Position numbers and translations under genes: made by a program
The notes under the pieces: generated by a model
Seen by the model: the letters and a program-made list of their open reading frames with translations, nothing else
Database searches by the model: none
What the model was told of the DNA's origin: nothing
Part shown: positions 6,571 through 14,992 of the stretch, piece by piece
Position numbering within the stretch: position 1 is the first letter of the stretch
How the letters are laid out: every line of letters starts with the position of its first letter
Source of the DNA: Lachnospiraceae bacterium UBA4348
GTDB taxonomy: Bacteria > Bacillota > Clostridia > Lachnospirales > Lachnospiraceae
Direction: 5' to 3'
DNA length: 15,490 bases
NCBI GenBank assembly: GCA_002394165.1
Contig: DGTA01000082.1
Location: 1 to 15,490, forward strand

Positions 6571-9123
6571 TTGGAAGACAATATTTTTGATCAGATACTG
6601 GAAGTAGATCTGAAAAAGACAATGGAGGAGTCCTACATCGACTACGCCATGAGCGTCATCGCCTCCAGGGCGCTGCCCGATGTCAGGGACGGACTCAAGC
6701 CGGTACAGAGAAGAGTCCTCTTTTCCATGATCGAACTGAATAACGGTCCCGATAAGCCGCACCGCAAATGCGCCCGTATCGTGGGTGATACGATGGGTAA
6801 ATATCATCCCCACGGCGACAGCTCCATCTACGGCGCGCTGGTGAACATGGCGCAGGACTGGTCCTTCCGTTATCCGCTGGTGGACGGGCACGGAAACTTC
6901 GGATCCGTTGACGGCGACGGGGCCGCGGCCATGCGTTATACCGAGGCCAGGCTCAGCAAGATCTCCATGGAGATGCTGGCGGATATCAATAAGGACACGG
7001 TGGACTTTGTCCCCAACTTTGATGAGACAGAGAAAGAACCCTCGGTGCTTCCGTCCCGTTTCCCGAACCTGCTGGTGAACGGGTCGTCGGGTATCGCCGT
7101 CGGTATGGCGACGAACATTCCGCCCCATAACCTGCGGGAAGTGACGGCGGCGATCGTGAAGATGATCGACAACCGGGTGCAGGAGGGACGGGAGACATCC
7201 ATTGACGAGCTCATGGAGATCGTCAAGGGACCTGACTTCCCCACCGGCGCCCAGATCCTCGGAACAAGCGGCATCGAGGAGGCTTACCGGACCGGGCGCG
7301 GCAAGATCCGCGTGCGTGCGGTCACGGATATCGAGACGCTGCATAACGGCAGGAACCGCATCGTCGTGACGGAGCTGCCTTTCCTTGTCAACAAGGCGAG
7401 GCTGATCGAGAAGATGGCGGAGCTTGTCAGGGACAAGAAGATCGACGGCATCACCGGCATCACGGACGAGTCCTCCCGCGAGGGCATGCGCATCACCATC
7501 GATGTGCGCCACGATGCCAACGCCAAGGTGATCTTGAACCGTCTTTACAAACATACCCAGCTGCAGGATACCTTCGGCGTGAACATGCTCGCGCTGGTCG
7601 GCAACCAGCCGAAGGTGATGACGCTGAAGGAGATGCTGGCCCACTATCTCCGCCATCAGGAGGACGTGGTCACCCGCAGGACAAAGTATGATCTCAACAA
7701 GGCGCAGGAGCGGGCTCATATCCTGGAAGGCCTGCTGATCGCGCTCGATCATATCGATGAAGTGATCCATATCATCCGCAATTCGGCCAACACCCAGGCG
7801 GCCAAGGAAGGGCTCATTGAGCGCTTCGCCCTGAGCGACGCCCAGGCCCAGGCCATCGTGGACATGCGCCTGCGTACTCTGACAGGTCTGGAACGTGAAA
7901 AGCTCCAGAGCGAGTATGCCGAGCTGCAGAAGAGGATCGAGGAGTTCAAGGCGATCCTCGCCGACGAGAATCTGCTCCTTGGCGTGATCCGCGATGAGCT
8001 TTCCGAGATCGCGGAGAAATACGGGGATGACAGGAGAACGGTCATCAGCCGCGATGAGATGGATTTCTCCAACGAGGATCTCATTCCGAAGAATGATGTG
8101 ATCATCTCGCTCTCTTCGCTTGGCTATATCAAACGGATGACCAAGGACCAGTTCCGTTCCCAGAACCGCGGCGGCAGGGGCATACGCGGCATGCAGATGA
8201 TCGAGAACGATTATGTTCAGGAACTTCTGATGACCATGACCCACGATTATCTGCTGTTCTTTACGAACACCGGACGCGTCTACAAGCTCAAGGGCTACGA
8301 GATCCCCGAATCGGGACGGAGCTCGAGAGGAACGGCCATCGTCAATCTGCTGGAGCTGATGCCCGGCGAGAAGATCACCAAGATCATCTCCCTGTCCGAC
8401 TTCGAGGAGGAGGGCAGCCTGCTGATGGCGACCCGCAAGGGTAACGTGAAGCTGACCGCCCTGTCCGAGTACGCGAATGTCCGCCGGAAAGGGCTGGCCG
8501 CGATCGCGCTGAGGGAGGATGACGAGCTGATCGGTGTGCGCCTGGCCAGTCAGGACGACGACGTGCTGCTCATTACCAGGAACGGCATGGGAATCCATTT
8601 CCCGGTCAGCGATATCCGCATGACCGGCCGTGTCAGCATGGGCGTGATCGGAATCCGGCTGACGAAGGACGATGAGGTGGTCTCCATGGTCTCCTCCGCG
8701 GAAGGACCGCAGGTCCTGTCTGTGACGGAGAAGGGCCTTGGCAAGCGCACGGAGATCGGAATGTTCACCATGCAGCACCGGGCCGGGAAGGGCCTGAAAG
8801 CCTACAATATCCTTCCCAAGACCGGAAAGGTGATCGCCGCGCTCTCGGTGGACGATGAGCAGGAGATCATGCTGGTGAGCACCGGCGGAATTTTGATCCG
8901 CACCGGATGCGGAGGTATCTCGACTCTTGGAAGGAGCACCTCCGGCGTGAAGCTGATGAACCTCGACGAGGACGATACGGTCGCCTGCGCCGCACTGGTG
9001 AAGGAGGCTGTCGGCAGCGATCCGGACGAGGAAGAACTGACCGATGAAGAGATCCTCCCCGGCGAAGATGAGGACGGCGAGGAGCCGGACGATATCGGAC
9101 CGGAGGATGAAGATATCGAATAA
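6571..9123 (+). CDS. gyrA: DNA gyrase subunit A
   Basis: Breakage-reunion subunit of gyrase. The protein is 850 aa. The N-terminal domain has ALPDVRDGLKPVQRRVL, the quinolone-determining stretch KYHPHGDSSIYGALVNMAQ and AAAMRYTEARL with active-site tyrosine Y123. The C-terminal beta-pinwheel DNA-wrapping domain begins after about residue 500 and carries the GyrA box as QNRGGRG (531-537), which separates gyrase from ParC. The last 35 or so residues are strongly acidic (many E and D), a feature seen in other GyrA tails. The start codon is TTG at 6571, with GGAGGAG (6559-6565) at 5 bases; no better ATG is present in frame nearby. The position equivalent to E. coli D87 is glycine (G88), while the S83 equivalent is serine (S84). 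A hairpin terminator follows. Confidence 0.98.
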   Translation: MEDNIFDQILEVDLKKTMEESYIDYAMSVIASRALPDVRDGLKPVQRRVLFSMIELNNGPDKPHRKCARIVGDTMGKYHPHGDSSIYGALVNMAQDWSFRYPLVDGHGNFGSVDGDGAAAMRYTEARLSKISMEMLADINKDTVDFVPNFDETEKEPSVLPSRFPNLLVNGSSGIAVGMATNIPPHNLREVTAAIVKMIDNRVQEGRETSIDELMEIVKGPDFPTGAQILGTSGIEEAYRTGRGKIRVRAVTDIETLHNGRNRIVVTELPFLVNKARLIEKMAELVRDKKIDGITGITDESSREGMRITIDVRHDANAKVILNRLYKHTQLQDTFGVNMLALVGNQPKVMTLKEMLAHYLRHQEDVVTRRTKYDLNKAQERAHILEGLLIALDHIDEVIHIIRNSANTQAAKEGLIERFALSDAQAQAIVDMRLRTLTGLEREKLQSEYAELQKRIEEFKAILADENLLLGVIRDELSEIAEKYGDDRRTVISRDEMDFSNEDLIPKNDVIISLSSLGYIKRMTKDQFRSQNRGGRGIRGMQMIENDYVQELLMTMTHDYLLFFTNTGRVYKLKGYEIPESGRSSRGTAIVNLLELMPGEKITKIISLSDFEEEGSLLMATRKGNVKLTALSEYANVRRKGLAAIALREDDELIGVRLASQDDDVLLITRNGMGIHFPVSDIRMTGRVSMGVIGIRLTKDDEVVSMVSSAEGPQVLSVTEKGLGKRTEIGMFTMQHRAGKGLKAYNILPKTGKVIAALSVDDEQEIMLVSTGGILIRTGCGGISTLGRSTSGVKLMNLDEDDTVACAALVKEAVGSDPDEEELTDEEILPGEDEDGEEPDDIGPEDEDIE

Positions 9124-9145
9124 AACACTACACATATACTGAAAG

Positions 9146-9200
9146 ACGGGGCTGGCGCAGACAGTCGTGAAGGATTCGACTAAAGCGTCGGCCCCGTTTT
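9146..9200 (+). terminator. Hairpin terminator after gyrA
   Basis: A 13-bp stem with two G-U pairs joins 9146-9158 (ACGGGGCTGGCGC) to 9185-9197 (GCGTCGGCCCCGT). An inner stem AGTCG/CGACT closes the loop. Only four T follow, so termination may be partial. No clear promoter lies between here and the next gene, so its expression may depend on read-through or on a promoter inside the gyrA end. Confidence 0.7.
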
Positions 9201-9231
9201 GTATGGGCATCAGCCGGAAAGGAGTTGGCAG

Positions 9232-10347
9232 ATGAGAAGAAGTATCCTGATGAAAGCAGCGGCGCTGGCGGCGGCGGTGTGCATGGCGGCGGTGCCGGCC
9301 ATGAGCATTTCCGCGCAGGAGACGGAGATGGCGAGCGAGGTAAACGGCGAGACGGAACCCGAGAAGAACGGCGAGACCGAGCCGGAAAAAAACGCCGATG
9401 CGGAGGCTTTCGAAGGAAATGACAGCGCGGAGATCCCCGGGGTTCCGAGGATCCCGGAAAATGCGGCCATGGAGGAACTGTGTGAGACCTATATCGTGCC
9501 GCGCCTGAGAATGGGTGAGACCTGGGCCGTGAGCATGGAGGATATGAAGAGCGGCATCTCCCTGTCCTTCAATGAGGAGAGCGAGGTGCTTTCCGCCAGT
9601 GTCATCAAAGTGTTCATCATGGCGACGATCTACGACAAGGTCTGCTATCCGAAGGATGAGGAGAGTGCGGTGGACTACCAGGAAAGCTACGAGGGTGAAC
9701 TGAAGTCCCTGCTGACCGCCATGATCACTGTCAGCGACAACGACGCGGCCAACCGCTGCATCGAGATCTGCGGCGGAGGTGATTTTGCCAGAGGCGCGCA
9801 GGTCATCAACGATTTCTGCCATCAGCACGGTTACGTGAATGTCCATGTGGGACGCCGGTTCCTTGACCCGGCTCCGACGGATGACAACTATATCAGCGCC
9901 AAGGCGTGCCGAATGCTCCTTTCCGACCTCTATCACGGGAAGTGCGTGAACGAGGAGGCGGATGCCAAGATGCTGGAACTGCTCAAGGGCCAGCAGCTGC
10001 GCCACAAGATCCCGGCCGGACTTCCCTCCGGTTTCACCAGCGGCAACAAGACCGGGGAGATGCCTCTTGGCTACGGTCTCGGCTGCATCGAGAACGACAT
10101 CGCGATCATCTTTTCCCCGGAGCATGATTACGCGCTGGTGGTGCTCTCCTCCGACCTGGAGGGGCGCAACGACGAGGCGGATCACGTGATCACCCAGATC
10201 TCGTCCTTTACGGCGGCTCACCTTGACGCCCTGTTCACCCCGGCTGCCGAGGAGGATACGGAGGAAATGTCGGAGGACATTTTCGCGGAAGGTCCCCAGG
10301 AGATGGACACGGAGACGGATACGGAGAAGGAGACGGCCATCGCCTGA
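9232..10347 (+). CDS. Secreted serine hydrolase, class A beta-lactamase-like fold
   Basis: A 371-aa exported protein. Residues 1-28 look like a Sec signal peptide: MRRSILMK, an alanine-rich core, then AMSISAQ. A low-complexity acidic linker follows, with an exact 8-residue tandem repeat NGETEPEK (residues 38-53). The catalytic domain shows the three serine-enzyme motifs: SVIK (S123, K126), SDN (168-170) and KTG (273-275). The omega-loop glutamate that class A beta-lactamases use for deacylation (E166 in the usual numbering) is not evident; the region reads GRRFLDPAPTDDNYISA. It may therefore be a peptidoglycan hydrolase or penicillin-binding protein and not a resistance enzyme. The acidic C-terminal tail is rich in E, D and T. 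The frame is open from 9199, but ATG 9232 has GGAAAGGAG upstream and gives the clean signal peptide. Substrate unknown. Confidence 0.85.
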   Translation: MRRSILMKAAALAAAVCMAAVPAMSISAQETEMASEVNGETEPEKNGETEPEKNADAEAFEGNDSAEIPGVPRIPENAAMEELCETYIVPRLRMGETWAVSMEDMKSGISLSFNEESEVLSASVIKVFIMATIYDKVCYPKDEESAVDYQESYEGELKSLLTAMITVSDNDAANRCIEICGGGDFARGAQVINDFCHQHGYVNVHVGRRFLDPAPTDDNYISAKACRMLLSDLYHGKCVNEEADAKMLELLKGQQLRHKIPAGLPSGFTSGNKTGEMPLGYGLGCIENDIAIIFSPEHDYALVVLSSDLEGRNDEADHVITQISSFTAAHLDALFTPAAEEDTEEMSEDIFAEGPQEMDTETDTEKETAIA

Positions 10348-10388
10348 AAAAGTTACTCTGATTCAAACTGACAAAATGTGATTTACAC

Positions 10389-10417
10389 TTGATAATATAA
10401 ACATACACATGTATAAT
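10389..10417 (+). promoter_or_regulatory. Sigma-A-type promoter for murT-gatD
   Basis: TTGATA (10389-10394) and TATAAT (10412-10417) are exactly 17 bases apart, close to consensus. The start site would fall near 10424, just before the ribosome site AGGAGAT (10427-10433), so the leader is very short. This promoter probably drives murT, gatD, the carboxypeptidase and the recombinase-like gene. Confidence 0.75.
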
Positions 10418-10444
10418 GTGATCAAAAGGAGATAATTCCCTCTG

Positions 10445-11791
10445 ATGGATATTCGCAGAATGACCGCGGTGAATACCGCAAAGGCAGCCAGCTGGGCGAG
10501 CCGCCTTCTCGGGAAGGGAGGAACGACCTTCTCCGGTAAGCTCGCCATGAAGATGGACCCTTCGGTGCTGAAGGATCTGGCCGCGCAGGTGCGTAAAAAA
10601 ATATTTGTGACCTGCGGCACCAACGGAAAGACGACCACCAACAACCTGCTGTGCTCCATGCTGGAAGCGCAGGGTTATAAAGTGGTCTGCAACCGGATGG
10701 GCGCCAACATGCTCGAAGGGGTGGCTGCCGCGTTTGCCGGGGCCGCGGACCTTGCCGGAAATCTGGACGCGGACTATGCCTGCATCGAGATCGATGAGGC
10801 CAGCGCCGTAAAGGTGTTCCGGTACTTCAAGCCGGACTATATGATCATCACCAACCTGTTCCGCGATCAGCTCGACCGGTACGGCGAGATCGACATCATC
10901 ATGGACGTGCTCGAAAAGGCCATCCGCATGGCGCCGGACATGAAGATCATCGTCAACGGGGATGATTCCCTGGCCGCGTTTATGGCCCAGGAGACGGGAA
11001 ATCCCTATGTATGCTACGGGATCAGTGAAAAGGTGGTCTCCGGCCAGGAAAATTCCAGGGAAGTGAGAGAGGGGCGCTTCTGCAAGAACTGCGGGGCGCT
11101 GCTCGAATATGATTTCTATCATTACAGCCAGATGGGCGTTTATCACTGTCCCTCCTGCTCGTTCAAAAGGCCGGCCATTCAATATGACGCTTCAAATGTC
11201 TCCTTCGGGAACGGGCTCTCCTTCGATGTGAGCGGCCGCCACCTGGAGGCCAATTACCGCGGTTTTTACAATATCTACAATATCCTGGCCGTCTGGAGCG
11301 CCGTCTCGGAGGCGCAGCTGCCCACCGATCGCTTCAACGAGGTGCTGGGAAGCTACAAGCCTCAGTTCGGGCGAAACGAGGTCTTCCGGCTCGGCGAAAG
11401 CCGCGTCCTGCTGAACCTGGCGAAGAACCCGGCGGGCTTCAACCAGAATATCGCCGCGGTGCTGGAGGATAAGACGCCCAAGGACCTGATCATCGTCATC
11501 AACGACAACGCCCAGGACGGAAAGGACATTTCCTGGCTGTGGGACGTGGATTTTGACTCCCTCTCCCACGAGAGCATCCGCTCGATCACGGTGAGCGGCA
11601 TCCGGGCCCTGGATATGCACCTGCGCCTGAAATATGTGGGGATCAAAAGCACCACATCGCCGGACACGGCCAGCGCTATCCGGCAAAAGCTCTCGGAAGG
11701 GTGCAAAAACCTGTATGTGCTGGTGAACTACACGGCGCTCTATGACGCCCACAAACTGCTGCAGGAGATGGAAAAAAAGTATGAACATTAA
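10445..11791 (+). CDS. murT: Lipid II isoglutaminyl synthase, MurT subunit
   Basis: Mur-ligase-like subunit that with GatD amidates the D-glutamate of the lipid II stem peptide to D-isoglutamine, on the inner face of the membrane. The protein is 448 aa. The Mur central domain has the ATP-binding motif GTNGKTTT (58-65). A zinc-ribbon insert specific to MurT is visible as C213-x2-C216 and C235-x2-C238. The C-terminal DUF1727 domain includes VINDNAQDGKDISWLWD (about 351-367), the region expected to supply the aspartate that completes the GatD catalytic triad; which Asp it is I cannot tell from this alone. The start ATG follows AGGAGAT. It overlaps gatD by 11 bases, fitting a two-subunit enzyme. 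Confidence 0.95.
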   Translation: MDIRRMTAVNTAKAASWASRLLGKGGTTFSGKLAMKMDPSVLKDLAAQVRKKIFVTCGTNGKTTTNNLLCSMLEAQGYKVVCNRMGANMLEGVAAAFAGAADLAGNLDADYACIEIDEASAVKVFRYFKPDYMIITNLFRDQLDRYGEIDIIMDVLEKAIRMAPDMKIIVNGDDSLAAFMAQETGNPYVCYGISEKVVSGQENSREVREGRFCKNCGALLEYDFYHYSQMGVYHCPSCSFKRPAIQYDASNVSFGNGLSFDVSGRHLEANYRGFYNIYNILAVWSAVSEAQLPTDRFNEVLGSYKPQFGRNEVFRLGESRVLLNLAKNPAGFNQNIAAVLEDKTPKDLIIVINDNAQDGKDISWLWDVDFDSLSHESIRSITVSGIRALDMHLRLKYVGIKSTTSPDTASAIRQKLSEGCKNLYVLVNYTALYDAHKLLQEMEKKYEH

Positions 11792-12521
11792 GATCGTCCA
11801 CCTGTATCCCGACCTCCTCAACCTGTACGGGGACAGGGGAAATATCCAGTGTATGGTCATGCGCTGCCGGTGGAGGGGAATCGACGCGCAGGTTAAAGAA
11901 TACCGCCTCGGTGACCGGGTGGATTTTTCGGATGCCGACATCGTGCTGCTCGGCGGCGGATCCGACCGGGAGCAGCAGATCGTGTGCACGAAGCTGCAGT
12001 CCATCCGAAGTGATTTTTCTGCTTATGTGGAGGACGGCGGCACGGTGATCGCTGTGTGCGGCGGCTACCAGCTGCTGGGGCATTACTATGACACGCCCGA
12101 CGGCCGCATGGAAGGTCTTTCCCTCGTGGATCTTTATACACAGCAGGGAAGCCCGCGGCTGATCTCGAACGTGATCCTGAAAAACGAAGAGTTCCCCTAC
12201 GAGATCGTGGGGTTTGAAAATCACGGCGGGCGGACCTTTATCGGGGACAACAAGCCCTTCGGAACCGTCGCCTTCGGCTTCGGAAACAACGGAGAGGACG
12301 GGAAAGAGGGCGTGATGTACAAGAACGTTATCGGGACTTACCTGCACGGACCGCTGCTTCCCAAGAATCCCCATGTGTGCGACAGGCTGATCGGGACTGC
12401 CCTGGAGCGGCGATTCGGAAGCTCACAGCTTGAGCCGCTCGACGATGAGGATGAGAAGAGAGCGAACCGGTATATCGTGGAGAGGTTCGTGAAAGAAGAG
12501 AAGCAGGCAAGTGACAGATGA
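11781..12521 (+). CDS. gatD: Lipid II isoglutaminyl synthase, glutamine amidotransferase subunit GatD
   Basis: Class I (CobB/CobQ-like) glutamine amidotransferase that hydrolyses glutamine and passes ammonia to MurT. The protein is 246 aa. It begins MNIKIVHLYPDLLNLYGDRG, the usual GatD N-terminus. The catalytic cysteine is C93 in AVCGGYQLLGHYY and the histidine H189 in TYLHGPLLPKNP; both fall where S. aureus GatD has them. GFENHGGRT is another family motif. The frame is open from 11742, but ATG 11781 matches the family start and has AGGAG about 13 bases upstream inside murT. The last bases share an ATGA junction with the next gene, so the two are probably coupled. Confidence 0.95.
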   Translation: MNIKIVHLYPDLLNLYGDRGNIQCMVMRCRWRGIDAQVKEYRLGDRVDFSDADIVLLGGGSDREQQIVCTKLQSIRSDFSAYVEDGGTVIAVCGGYQLLGHYYDTPDGRMEGLSLVDLYTQQGSPRLISNVILKNEEFPYEIVGFENHGGRTFIGDNKPFGTVAFGFGNNGEDGKEGVMYKNVIGTYLHGPLLPKNPHVCDRLIGTALERRFGSSQLEPLDDEDEKRANRYIVERFVKEEKQASDR

Positions 12522-14254
12522 GAGGAGACTTTAAACGGATGAGAGACAAGAGGTGGATAAGGTGGCTGGCGGCCCTGATCATGGCACTTCTGTGCTTTTC
12601 CGGAACTGTTTATTGTGAGGATGAGGAGCCGGAGACTGAGTATATTCCGGAGGAATATTATGCCCCCATCCAGTCGAACGAGATACCGGGCTGGCCGCAG
12701 GGACAGGCTGTGCAGGCGGCATCCGCCATCGTGATGGATCTTGACACCGGGGTGATCCTCTACGCCAAGGGTATCTATGACGCTCATTATCCGGCGAGCA
12801 TCACCAAGACCATGACGGCCCTGGTGGCGATCGAGAACGGCGGGGACCTGGACGCCAAATTCACCTGCGGGGAGGAAGTCTATGATATTGAATCCGACAG
12901 CTCCCACGCGGGCATCCATCCGGGCGAGGAGCTGACGCTGCGGGAGGCGCTTTACGGGCTGATGCATGAATCGGCCAACGACCTGGGAAATGCCATCGCG
13001 GTGTATATCTCCGGTTCTGTGGAGGCCTTTGCGGACCTGATGAACATGCGGGCTAAGGATCTCGGCTGTGTGAACACGCATTTTGTGAACCCCCACGGGC
13101 TTCACAACGACGACCACTATACCTGCGCCTACGACATGGCTCTGATCGGGCAGGCCGCCTGGAACAACGAGACGCTCCGGAGCATTATGGGAGCGACGGA
13201 ATCTTCTATCCCGCCCACCAACATGACCGAGGAGACCCGGTATTTTGCCAATCACCACAAGATGCTCCAGGAGAGCAGCGATCATTATGTAAGCTGGTGC
13301 AGGGGCGGAAAGACAGGCTTTACCCAGAAGGCATGGAACACGCTCATCACCTTCGGGTCGGAGGATGACTTCAACCTGGTCTGCGTAATGCTGCACGAGA
13401 ACGGCGCGGACCGCTCCTACTCGGAGACCACCGACCTGATCAACTACGGCTTCCGCGAATTCACGCATACAAAGGCCCGGCCGGGCGGGGAGGTGCCGAC
13501 CTTCTACCAGCTGATGAAGATGGATCTTCCCGACGCGGATCCGAGGATCTACCGCAATCCGGCGCTTAAGGAAAAGGTGCTCACAGTCCTGAAAGAGGCC
13601 AGCCTGACCGTTCCTGTGGGGACGGATGTCTCCGCTCTGGAGACGACCGGGGATGAGAACAGTTTCGGAACGGTCAATTATCTCTTCGGCGGATGGCCGG
13701 TGGGCAGCGGACAGATCAAATTCAACCCGTTCCCGCAGCCGGTTTCGTATCCTTTCCAGGAGAAGCGCGACAAGGAGGCTATCTACGCGGCGGCCAGGGC
13801 CAAAAAACAGGAGCAGCTCTCCTCGGCCAGCCTCCAGGAACAGCTGACGGTGCTGGTGGACGAGACGGTCGCCACCACCAAAGAACTCGTACAGGAAAAC
13901 AAAATGACGATCGCGTTTATCTGTGGCTTTATCCTGCTGGTCCTCCTGCTGGTGATCATCATCCTGATCATGAGGCTTACGCGAGAGTCCAGAATGAGAA
14001 AGCGCAGACGGAAAGAAGAGCGGATGCGCTCTCTTAAAGAAGCGGAGATCGAGCGAAAGAGCGCGCTGGAGATCGAACAGGAGCTGCGCGCGGCCATGGA
14101 CGCGGAGAAGAAGCGCAAAGAGCAGCAGCAGGCGCGCGAACGGCAGCAGTTGGAGGAGAATCTCAGGCTGCGCGAGACAGAGGAACTTCTTGAACAGATA
14201 GGCAGAGAGGAATTCTCTCTTGGAAATCCGGACCAGAGCCGGGGAAAGGAGTGA
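12518..14254 (+). CDS. dacA: D-alanyl-D-alanine carboxypeptidase with membrane-spanning coiled-coil tail
   Basis: Peptidase S11 enzyme that removes the terminal D-Ala of peptidoglycan stem peptides outside the membrane. The protein is 578 aa, far longer than the usual 380-450. After a signal peptide (hydrophobic core about 15-27, ending near VYCED), the catalytic domain has SITK (S94, K97), SAN (152-154) and KTG (265-267). The usual beta-rich C-domain follows. Residues 465-486 form a strong hydrophobic helix, then about 90 highly charged residues rich in R, K, E and Q predicted to be a cytoplasmic coiled coil. ATG 12518 overlaps the gatD stop; ATG 12539 has the better ribosome site (AGGAG at 12523-12527) and also gives a good signal peptide, so either may be used. 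The neighbours suggest peptidoglycan maturation. Confidence 0.92.
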   Translation: MRGDFKRMRDKRWIRWLAALIMALLCFSGTVYCEDEEPETEYIPEEYYAPIQSNEIPGWPQGQAVQAASAIVMDLDTGVILYAKGIYDAHYPASITKTMTALVAIENGGDLDAKFTCGEEVYDIESDSSHAGIHPGEELTLREALYGLMHESANDLGNAIAVYISGSVEAFADLMNMRAKDLGCVNTHFVNPHGLHNDDHYTCAYDMALIGQAAWNNETLRSIMGATESSIPPTNMTEETRYFANHHKMLQESSDHYVSWCRGGKTGFTQKAWNTLITFGSEDDFNLVCVMLHENGADRSYSETTDLINYGFREFTHTKARPGGEVPTFYQLMKMDLPDADPRIYRNPALKEKVLTVLKEASLTVPVGTDVSALETTGDENSFGTVNYLFGGWPVGSGQIKFNPFPQPVSYPFQEKRDKEAIYAAARAKKQEQLSSASLQEQLTVLVDETVATTKELVQENKMTIAFICGFILLVLLLVIIILIMRLTRESRMRKRRRKEERMRSLKEAEIERKSALEIEQELRAAMDAEKKRKEQQQARERQQLEENLRLRETEELLEQIGREEFSLGNPDQSRGKE

Positions 14255-14257
14255 ACC

Positions 14258-14992
14258 ATGAATTGGGTCGCACCAATCAGAGATGATGAGACGCTCAGGC
14301 GTTTTGAGGATCATCTCAGGCAGATGGATGAAAAGTATTACCTGATGTTCGTGATCGGCGTGGGAACCGGGATGCAGCTCCAGGATATCCTGAAGCTGAA
14401 GGTGAAGGATGTGCGCGGCAAGGACGGTCTCGAAGCGGAGATCGGGGCCAGGCATATTAAGCGGACCTTTGCCTTTTCCGATGAACTTAAGGAGCAGATC
14501 GACGCCTTCACCGAGGGACTGGACCCTGAATGCCCCCTGATCCGCGGCCACGCTTCGTCTAATGAACCGCTCTCCAGGGAGCAGGCTTACAGAGCTCTCA
14601 AGAGCGCAGGCCATGCCATCGGGCTGTCCTCCATCGGGGCGCAGACCATGCGCAAGACCTTTGCGTGGCGCTATTACAAGTCAACCGGCGACATTTATTA
14701 TCTCCAGAACCTCCTCAACCACGCTTCTCCCTCCATCACGTACCGCTATATCGGCGAAAAGCCGGATGTGGAGGTGCTGCTCAAAAAGCTGACCGCGGAG
14801 GAGAATGTCCGCAGCCGCCGCGTCCTCTTAACGGACAACGCCGGCAAGAAGCGCATCGATGAGATCCGTGCGACGCTGGATACGCTGGAGAAGGAGCTGT
14901 TCAACCCGGGCAACAGCGATGACTTTTACGGGAGGGCGGACTGCTTCCTGACCCAGATCGAAGAACTGATCACGAATTTTAAGAGCAATTAG
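14258..14992 (+). CDS. Tyrosine-recombinase-like protein, catalytic residues partly lost
   Basis: A 244-aa protein that matches the catalytic domain of tyrosine recombinases but lacks the N-terminal SAM-like core-binding domain. The segment VIGVGTGMQLQDILKLKV aligns with the usual TGLR..E/DLL.L; the first catalytic arginine is Q40. The HxLR box reads QTMR (129-132): arginine R132 is kept, the histidine is Q129. LLNHASPSITYRYIG keeps H155 and the nucleophile tyrosine Y164. About 80 residues follow, ending in a helical segment. With two catalytic positions changed, full strand exchange is doubtful; it may be a DNA-binding relic or a domesticated regulator. Start ATG 14258 has AAAGGAG (14245-14251) at 6 bases and lies 3 bases after dacA, so it is probably co-transcribed. 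No inverted repeats or att-like pair were seen around it. Confidence 0.85.
   Translation: MNWVAPIRDDETLRRFEDHLRQMDEKYYLMFVIGVGTGMQLQDILKLKVKDVRGKDGLEAEIGARHIKRTFAFSDELKEQIDAFTEGLDPECPLIRGHASSNEPLSREQAYRALKSAGHAIGLSSIGAQTMRKTFAWRYYKSTGDIYYLQNLLNHASPSITYRYIGEKPDVEVLLKKLTAEENVRSRRVLLTDNAGKKRIDEIRATLDTLEKELFNPGNSDDFYGRADCFLTQIEELITNFKSN

Noticed and set aside
5181..6581. Minus-strand open frame opposite gyrB
   Set aside because: Shadow of gyrB, whose TOPRIM and ATPase motifs are complete on the + strand.
9343..9390. Tandem 24-bp repeat as a mobile or regulatory element
   Set aside because: It is in frame and encodes two copies of NGETEPEK in the linker of the hydrolase, so it is a coding micro-repeat.
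6496..10221. Very long minus-strand open frame opposite gyrA and the hydrolase
   Set aside because: It mirrors the codon pattern of the real + strand genes, its translation is low-complexity and histidine/leucine/arginine rich with no recognisable domain, and it crosses two well-supported genes and a terminator.
12338..14614. Long minus-strand open frame opposite gatD, dacA and the recombinase-like gene
   Set aside because: The + strand genes show full catalytic motifs; the antisense translation shows none and lacks a credible ribosome site.
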